The notes below the pieces were generated by a model, which searched no databases, was not told the DNA's origin, and saw only the letters and a list, made by a program, of their open reading frames with translations. A program made the position numbers and the translations under genes. This document shows, one piece after another, positions 59,455 to 64,000 of a stretch of 64,000 bases of DNA (positions within the stretch are counted from its first letter, which is position 1; each line of letters starts with the position of its first letter). The DNA is from Neorhizobium petrolearium (GTDB lineage Bacteria > Pseudomonadota > Alphaproteobacteria > Rhizobiales > Rhizobiaceae). The DNA lies in contig NZ_JAGGJW010000014.1 in the NCBI RefSeq assembly GCF_017873175.1, positions 156,588 to 220,587 on the forward strand. Direction: 5' to 3'.

Positions 59455-60479
59455 GCGAAGAGACCGCCGGCATCCTCGACGGCGCCGTGCCGCCGGCACG
59501 CAACCCGCATCTCTACGGCCATCGATCGGCCGAGGATTTCCTTGCGCGCAGCTACCGTTCGGGGAAGGGGCATCACGCAATTCTCATCGAGGGGCCGGAA
59601 GGGATCGGCAAGGCGACACTCGCCTTCCGTTTCGCCAATCACGTGCTCTCCCATCCCGATCCTGAAGCGGCGCCGGACCATCTCTCCGATCCTGACCCCA
59701 ATTCGCCGGTGAGCCGGCAGATCGCGTCGGGCGCTTCGCATAATCTACTGCATCTGACGCGTCCGGTGGACGAGAAAACCGGGAAAGTGAAAACCGCGAT
59801 CACCGTGGACGAGGTGCGCAAGGCGGGTCATTTCTTCTCGCAGACCTCCGGCACGGGCAATTGGCGGATCGTCATCATCGATCCGGCCGACGACCTCAAC
59901 CGCAACGCTGCGAACGCTATCCTCAAGATCCTTGAAGAGCCGCCGCGGCGTGCGCTCTTCATCGTGCTCTCGCATGCGCCCGGAAAACTGCTGCCGACGA
60001 TCCGCTCACGCTGCCAGTCGCTGAAGCTGTCACCGCTGAGCGATGAGAACCTGTCGAAGGCACTTGCCGGGCTTGGCATGCCGCTCGAAGGCGGCCGAAC
60101 CGAGGAAATCGTGCTCTCCATGGGCAAAGGCAGTGTTGCGCAGGCGCTGAAGCTTCTGAACTATGGTGGCACCGAGATCATTGCCGCCTTCAATGAGGTG
60201 ATGGCGGCAGACGGCCCGACCGCCCGAAAAGCCATGCACCGCCTGGCGGACGTGCTGTCCGGCAAGGAGAGCGACGTCATCTTCGGCTTCTTCCTGGAGC
60301 ATCTGAGCGACTACCTGGTCGCTCGTGCACGCGAAGCGGCGTTCGCCGGCGATCTTCCGGCCGCCGACCGGCAGGCCAGGCTCGTCAGCGATATCGCCGA
60401 AAAGATCACGGTGGCGCAGGCCTACAACCTCGACCGCAAGCAGACGATCCTCTCGATTCTCGAAGCCGCCCGACGTTGA
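59451..60479 (+). CDS. holB: DNA polymerase III subunit delta prime
   Basis: HolB is a clamp-loader subunit that helps place the beta clamp on DNA. The 342-residue protein has the AAA+ fold with a P-loop-like AILIEGPEGIGKATLAFRFA, sensor 1 in RIVIIDPADDLNRNAANAILKILEEPP and SRC in LLPTIRSRCQSLKLSPL. The start ATG overlaps tmk as ATGA. As in most delta-prime subunits the Walker site is imperfect. It continues the rlpA-metG operon. Confidence 0.95.
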   Translation: MSEETAGILDGAVPPARNPHLYGHRSAEDFLARSYRSGKGHHAILIEGPEGIGKATLAFRFANHVLSHPDPEAAPDHLSDPDPNSPVSRQIASGASHNLLHLTRPVDEKTGKVKTAITVDEVRKAGHFFSQTSGTGNWRIVIIDPADDLNRNAANAILKILEEPPRRALFIVLSHAPGKLLPTIRSRCQSLKLSPLSDENLSKALAGLGMPLEGGRTEEIVLSMGKGSVAQALKLLNYGGTEIIAAFNEVMAADGPTARKAMHRLADVLSGKESDVIFGFFLEHLSDYLVARAREAAFAGDLPAADRQARLVSDIAEKITVAQAYNLDRKQTILSILEAARR

Positions 60480-60583
60480 TCGCGGGTAGGGCGGGGAACA
60501 TCGCAAAGGAACTTTGTGTTTCGCTCCTGCGAAACATGCGCTAAGAGCGCTGCATCATTCCTTTAAGTGCCCGAGTGCCGACG

Positions 60584-62137
60584 ATGCCGAACAAGACGCC
60601 CTATTACATCACCACCGCGATTTCCTATCCGAACGGCAAGCCGCATATCGGCCATGCCTATGAGCTGATCGCGACGGATGCCATGGCGCGCTTCCAGCGC
60701 CTCGACGGCAAGGATGTCTTCTTCCTGACCGGCACGGACGAGCATGGCCAAAAGATGCAGCAGACGGCTCGCGCCGAGGGCATCTCACCGGAAGCACTCG
60801 CCGAGAGAAACTCGAATGAATTCCGTGAGATGGGACGGTTGCTTAATGCATCAAACGATGACTTCATCCGCACTACCGAACCTCGCCATCACGAGGCTTC
60901 AAAGGACATCTGGAACCGGATGGCCGACAACGGCGACATCTACAAGGATACCTATGCCGGCTGGTATTCGGTGCGTGACGAGGCCTATTACGCTGAGAAC
61001 GAGACCGAAGTGCGCGATGGCGTGCGTTACGGCCCCCAGGGCACGCCGGTCGAATGGGTGGAGGAGTCGAGCTATTTCTTCCGGCTCTCCGTCTATGAGG
61101 ACAAGCTCCTCAAGCACTATGAGGAAAACCCGGATTTCATCGGTCCCAACGAGCGCCGCAACGAAGTCATCTCCTTCGTGAAATCCGGCCTCAAGGACCT
61201 GTCGGTGTCTCGCACCACCTTCGATTGGGGTATCAAGGTACCGAACGACCCGGCACATGTCATGTATGTCTGGGTCGATGCGCTGACCAATTACATTACC
61301 GCAACCGGCTATCTGGATAATCCGAACGGCCCGCGTGCGAAATATTGGCCGGCAGACGCGCATATCATCGGCAAGGACATCATCCGCTTCCACGCGGTCT
61401 ATTGGCCGGCCTTCCTGATGTCGGCCAAACTACCGCTGCCGAAGCGTGTCTTCGCGCACGGCTTCGTACTGAATGCCGGCGAGAAAATGTCGAAATCGCT
61501 CGGCAACGTGGTCGATCCGTTCGAACTTCTGGAAAAGTTCGGGCTCGACTATGTTCGCTATTATCTCTGCCGTGAGATTTCCTTCGGCCAGGATGGCAAT
61601 TGCAACGAGCAGCTCATCGCGACCCGCGTCAACGCCGATCTCGCCAATGGCATCGGCAATCTCGCCAGCCGCTCGCTGTCGATGATCGTCAAGAATTGCG
61701 ATGGCATCGTGCCCGAGCCCGGTGAATTCACCGACGCGGACAGGGAGCTGCTTGCCGCAGCCGACGGCCTTCTCGCGACCTGCCGGGAGGAGATGGATAA
61801 ACAGGCTATCCATCGTGCGCTCGCGGCGATCATCGGCGTCGTCTCGGATACGGACCGTTATTTCGCTGCGCAGGCGCCCTGGGTGCTCAAAAAGACCGAC
61901 CCGGCCCGCATGGGCACCGTGCTCTACGTGGCGGCGGAAGTCGTGCGCCAGGTCGCCATCCTCCTGCAGCCATTCATGCCGGAATCATCCACCAAGCTGC
62001 TCGATCTGGTGGCGGCGCCGGCCGACGCCCGCGATTTCGCGGCACTCGGCGAGGCAGGGCGCTTGAAGCCCGGAACGCCGCTTGAAGCGCCGAGACCGGT
62101 CTTTCCACGTTACGGGGCGCCGGAAGCAAGCGCCTAA
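60584..62137 (+). CDS. metG: Methionyl-tRNA synthetase
   Basis: MetG charges tRNA-Met. The 517-residue class I synthetase has the HIGH motif (GKPHIGHAYE), GTDEHGQKMQQTA, and KMSKSLGNVVDP. It is the short form without the C-terminal tRNA-binding dimerisation domain, ending about residue 510, as in other alphaproteobacteria. I choose ATG at 60584; GTG at 60575 would add three residues. The ribosome site is weak. The gap from holB is 104 bases and may hold a second promoter. Confidence 0.97.
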   Translation: MPNKTPYYITTAISYPNGKPHIGHAYELIATDAMARFQRLDGKDVFFLTGTDEHGQKMQQTARAEGISPEALAERNSNEFREMGRLLNASNDDFIRTTEPRHHEASKDIWNRMADNGDIYKDTYAGWYSVRDEAYYAENETEVRDGVRYGPQGTPVEWVEESSYFFRLSVYEDKLLKHYEENPDFIGPNERRNEVISFVKSGLKDLSVSRTTFDWGIKVPNDPAHVMYVWVDALTNYITATGYLDNPNGPRAKYWPADAHIIGKDIIRFHAVYWPAFLMSAKLPLPKRVFAHGFVLNAGEKMSKSLGNVVDPFELLEKFGLDYVRYYLCREISFGQDGNCNEQLIATRVNADLANGIGNLASRSLSMIVKNCDGIVPEPGEFTDADRELLAAADGLLATCREEMDKQAIHRALAAIIGVVSDTDRYFAAQAPWVLKKTDPARMGTVLYVAAEVVRQVAILLQPFMPESSTKLLDLVAAPADARDFAALGEAGRLKPGTPLEAPRPVFPRYGAPEASA

Positions 62138-62156
62138 TATAGCTCCAGGTTTTGCC

Positions 62157-62939
62157 ATGCTGATCGATACCCATTGCCATCTGGATTTCGCCGATTTCGC
62201 GGAGGAACGCGACGCGATCGTCGCCCGCGCCCACGAAGCCGGCGTAAGCCAGATGGTGACCATCTCGACCCGTGTGCGAAGGCTCGACGACCTGCTGGCG
62301 ATCACGGAGAAATATCCGTCAGTCTTCTGCTCGGTCGGCACCCATCCGAACAATGCCGGCGAAGAACTCGATATCCAGACGGAAGACCTGGTGCGACTTG
62401 CGAAGGCGCATGAGAAGATCGTCGCAATCGGTGAGGCGGGGCTCGACTATTTCTACGACACGCAGACGCCGGCCGATCAGAAGACCGGCTTCGTCCGCCA
62501 CATAGCCGCGGCGCGGGAAACGGGCCTGCCGCTCGTCATCCATAGCCGCAGCGCCGACGCAGACATGATCGAGATACTGACCGTCGAAAGCGGGAAGGGG
62601 ACATTTCCCTTCATCCTGCACTGCTTCTCGTCCGGTGCCGAGCTCGCCCGTGTCGGCGTGGAACTTGGCGGCTATGTCTCCTTCTCCGGTATCCTGACAT
62701 TCCCGAAGTCGGAAGAGCTGAGAACCATTGCGCGGACCGTGCCGATAGACCGGTTATTGGTCGAGACCGACGCGCCGTATCTGGCGCCGAAGCGGTGGCG
62801 GGGAAAACGAAACGAGCCGTCCTACGTGGTGAATACCGCCGAAGTGCTCGCCGAATGCAAGAACGTGAGCTACGAGGAGATTGCCCGCGCCACTACCGAG
62901 AATGCCTTCCGCATCTTCTCCAAGATGCCGAGGCTCTGA
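62157..62939 (+). CDS. tatD: TatD-family metal-dependent hydrolase
   Basis: A 260-residue TIM-barrel metal-dependent nuclease of the TatD family, linked to DNA repair and 3'-5' exonuclease activity. The metal site is visible in order: DTHCHLDF (His-x-His), IGEAGLDYFYD (Glu), LPLVIHSR, FILHCFSSG and LLVETDAPYLAPKRWRGKRNEPSYV. The ATG at 62157 gives the standard MLIDTHCH start; the frame to 62082 lies in metG. The gap to metG is 19 bases. Its stop is 3 bases before the next start. Confidence 0.95.
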   Translation: MLIDTHCHLDFADFAEERDAIVARAHEAGVSQMVTISTRVRRLDDLLAITEKYPSVFCSVGTHPNNAGEELDIQTEDLVRLAKAHEKIVAIGEAGLDYFYDTQTPADQKTGFVRHIAAARETGLPLVIHSRSADADMIEILTVESGKGTFPFILHCFSSGAELARVGVELGGYVSFSGILTFPKSEELRTIARTVPIDRLLVETDAPYLAPKRWRGKRNEPSYVVNTAEVLAECKNVSYEEIARATTENAFRIFSKMPRL

Positions 62940-62942
62940 TCG

Positions 62943-63764
62943 GTGGCGCGGTATCGGCAGCGCTTCACCATTCTCGGCTGCTCGTCGTCACCCGGCGTGC
63001 CGCGGCCGAATGGCGATTGGGGCGCCTGCGATCCGGATAATCCGAAAAACCATCGAACGCGTGCCGCGTTTCTCGTCGAGCAGATCGCACCGGACGGCGC
63101 CAGCACCGTCGTGGTGATCGACACCGGCCCGGATTTCCGCCAGCAGATGATCGCCGCCCAGGTGGGCCGCGTCGATGCGGTGCTCTATACCCATGCGCAT
63201 GCGGACCACCTGCATGGCATAGACGACCTGCGGACCTATTTCATGCTGCAGCGCCACCGCATCCCGGTCTATGCCGATCCGTTCACCATGGAGCGTATCC
63301 GGCAAGGTTTCGGCTATTGCCTGGAGACGCCGCCGGGCGGCAATTACCCGCCGATCGCGCGGCCGTTCCTGATCGAGACCATGGATGAGCCGATCATCAT
63401 CGATGGTCCCGGTGGGCCGATCCGGTTCCTGCCGTACAGACAGGCCCACGGCGATATCCATTCGCTGGGCTTCCGGATCGGTGATGTGGCCTATTGCAGC
63501 GACGTCAGCGACTTTCCCCCGGAGAGCATTCCGAAGCTCACCGGTCTCGACGTGCTGATCATCGACGCGCTGCAATACAGATATCATCCGAGCCATCTGT
63601 CGCTCGAACAGGCACTCGACTGGATCGCGCGATTCCAACCCAAACGCGCGATCCTGACGCATATGCACATTCCGCTCGACTACGATACCGTCATGGCGGA
63701 AACGCCGGAGCATGTGGAGCCGGCCTATGATGGACTGGCGTTCGAAGTCGAGATCGATTTCTGA
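62943..63764 (+). CDS. MBL-fold metallohydrolase (PhnP-like)
   Basis: A 273-residue metallo-beta-lactamase fold protein. The metal motif THAHADHLHGID (HxHxDH) is intact, followed by histidines in PYRQAHGDIHSLGF and the Asp/His in CSDVSDFPPES and ILTHMHIPLD. It resembles PhnP-type phosphodiesterases and the alphaproteobacterial protein usually next to tatD. Substrate unknown. The start is GTG at 62943-62945, with GAGG in tatD as ribosome site. It closes the rlpA operon. Confidence 0.9.
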   Translation: MARYRQRFTILGCSSSPGVPRPNGDWGACDPDNPKNHRTRAAFLVEQIAPDGASTVVVIDTGPDFRQQMIAAQVGRVDAVLYTHAHADHLHGIDDLRTYFMLQRHRIPVYADPFTMERIRQGFGYCLETPPGGNYPPIARPFLIETMDEPIIIDGPGGPIRFLPYRQAHGDIHSLGFRIGDVAYCSDVSDFPPESIPKLTGLDVLIIDALQYRYHPSHLSLEQALDWIARFQPKRAILTHMHIPLDYDTVMAETPEHVEPAYDGLAFEVEIDF

Positions 63765-64000
63765 CCTGATACTGCCGAAAGTTCCGCCAGTGGAGCGCCA
63801 AGGTCTTCGAACTTATGAATGAACGGGAATGAGCGCTGATCCCAAGGTTTTCCACCCCAAGATCATGGCTGTCAGTTCCATAATCTATCTTATGTGATTT
63901 TCACATGTAGCCGCAATGTTGAAGTGTCCTGTTTCTGCAAAGTTGGAATGTCACTCTCCCCGGGTTTTGATGACGGCGGAGATTGCGGATGGGATTGATA
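63765..64000 (+). other. Right-edge region, possible start of an insertion sequence (partial)
   Basis: No complete gene. From about 63915 two similar words appear (GTTGAAGTGTC and GTTGGAATGTCA), as in the multiple end repeats of IS21-type elements, and an ATG at 63970 opens a frame reading MTAEIADGID that leaves the window. IS21-type IstA proteins often begin with MxTAEI-like residues. This is inference only; the region could equally be a normal promoter. Confidence 0.3.

Noticed and set aside
1..64000. CRISPR arrays, prophage, complete insertion sequences, riboswitches, selenocysteine genes
   Set aside because: I looked for regular repeats, phage structural genes, transposases and known aptamer-like leaders and found none that I could support.

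Overview
The window is a stretch of high-GC alphaproteobacterial chromosome, most like Rhizobiaceae (Rhizobium, Agrobacterium, Ensifer and relatives). This is judged from gene families and gene order: yidD next to a NifU-like scaffold, folE and hisI; trpD-trpC-moaC-moeA behind a PpiD-type foldase; rlpA-dac-tmk-holB-metG-tatD; and DUF1489, DUF599, DUF1697 and DUF2336 proteins. Most of it is core genome: informational genes (thrS, metG, holB, tmk, parE, two tRNAs), central metabolism (tpiA, pyrG, sdaA, citrate synthases, trpCD, hisI, folE, lipB), molybdenum cofactor genes, secG, and cell-wall enzymes. I cannot fix the genus from sequence alone.

Layout. 1-13.1 kb: partial YciI protein, glutathione-dependent formaldehyde dehydrogenase, an EamA transporter, tRNA-Leu(GAG), lipB-OsmC, two BON proteins, a degenerate peptide deformylase-like gene, mgtE, a MerR regulator with a palindromic operator, DUF1624 and DUF599 membrane proteins, a 33-residue membrane peptide, sdaA and DUF1489. 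13.1-22.7 kb: a SPOR-tailed DD-carboxypeptidase, a LapG-type cysteine protease, tandem PilZ and PAS proteins, a rhomboid, CBS and patatin proteins, hisI and folE. 23-37 kb: NifU-like protein, yidD, DUF1697, thrS, acyltransferase, flavoenzymes, a CitE-like protein, DUF2336, an AI-2E-type permease, parE and a secreted hydrolase. 37.3-50.6 kb: tpiA-secG-pyrG, an SDR, a divergent pair of citrate synthases (one fused to a DNA-binding domain), photolyase, then moeA-moaC-trpC-trpD-ppiD on the minus strand.

50.6-55.9 kb is different: it holds C-terminal remnants of a DUF72 gene and an endonuclease III-like gene, a frameshifted small gene, a broken SGNH hydrolase, a 13-bp inverted repeat, an ABC-2 permease without its ATPase, and about 0.7 kb that I cannot identify. 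It ends at tRNA-Ser(UGA), which suggests a small decayed island. 56.4-63.8 kb returns to core genes: rlpA, a DD-carboxypeptidase-like protein with damaged motifs, tmk, holB, metG, tatD and a metallo-beta-lactamase-fold gene. The right edge may enter an insertion sequence.

No CRISPR array, prophage or intact mobile element was seen. The best candidates for undescribed biology are the helix-turn-helix citrate synthase facing a second citrate synthase across paired palindromes, the metal-ligand-less deformylase homologue, the DD-carboxypeptidase lacking KTG, and a possible small RNA at 17.2-17.4 kb.
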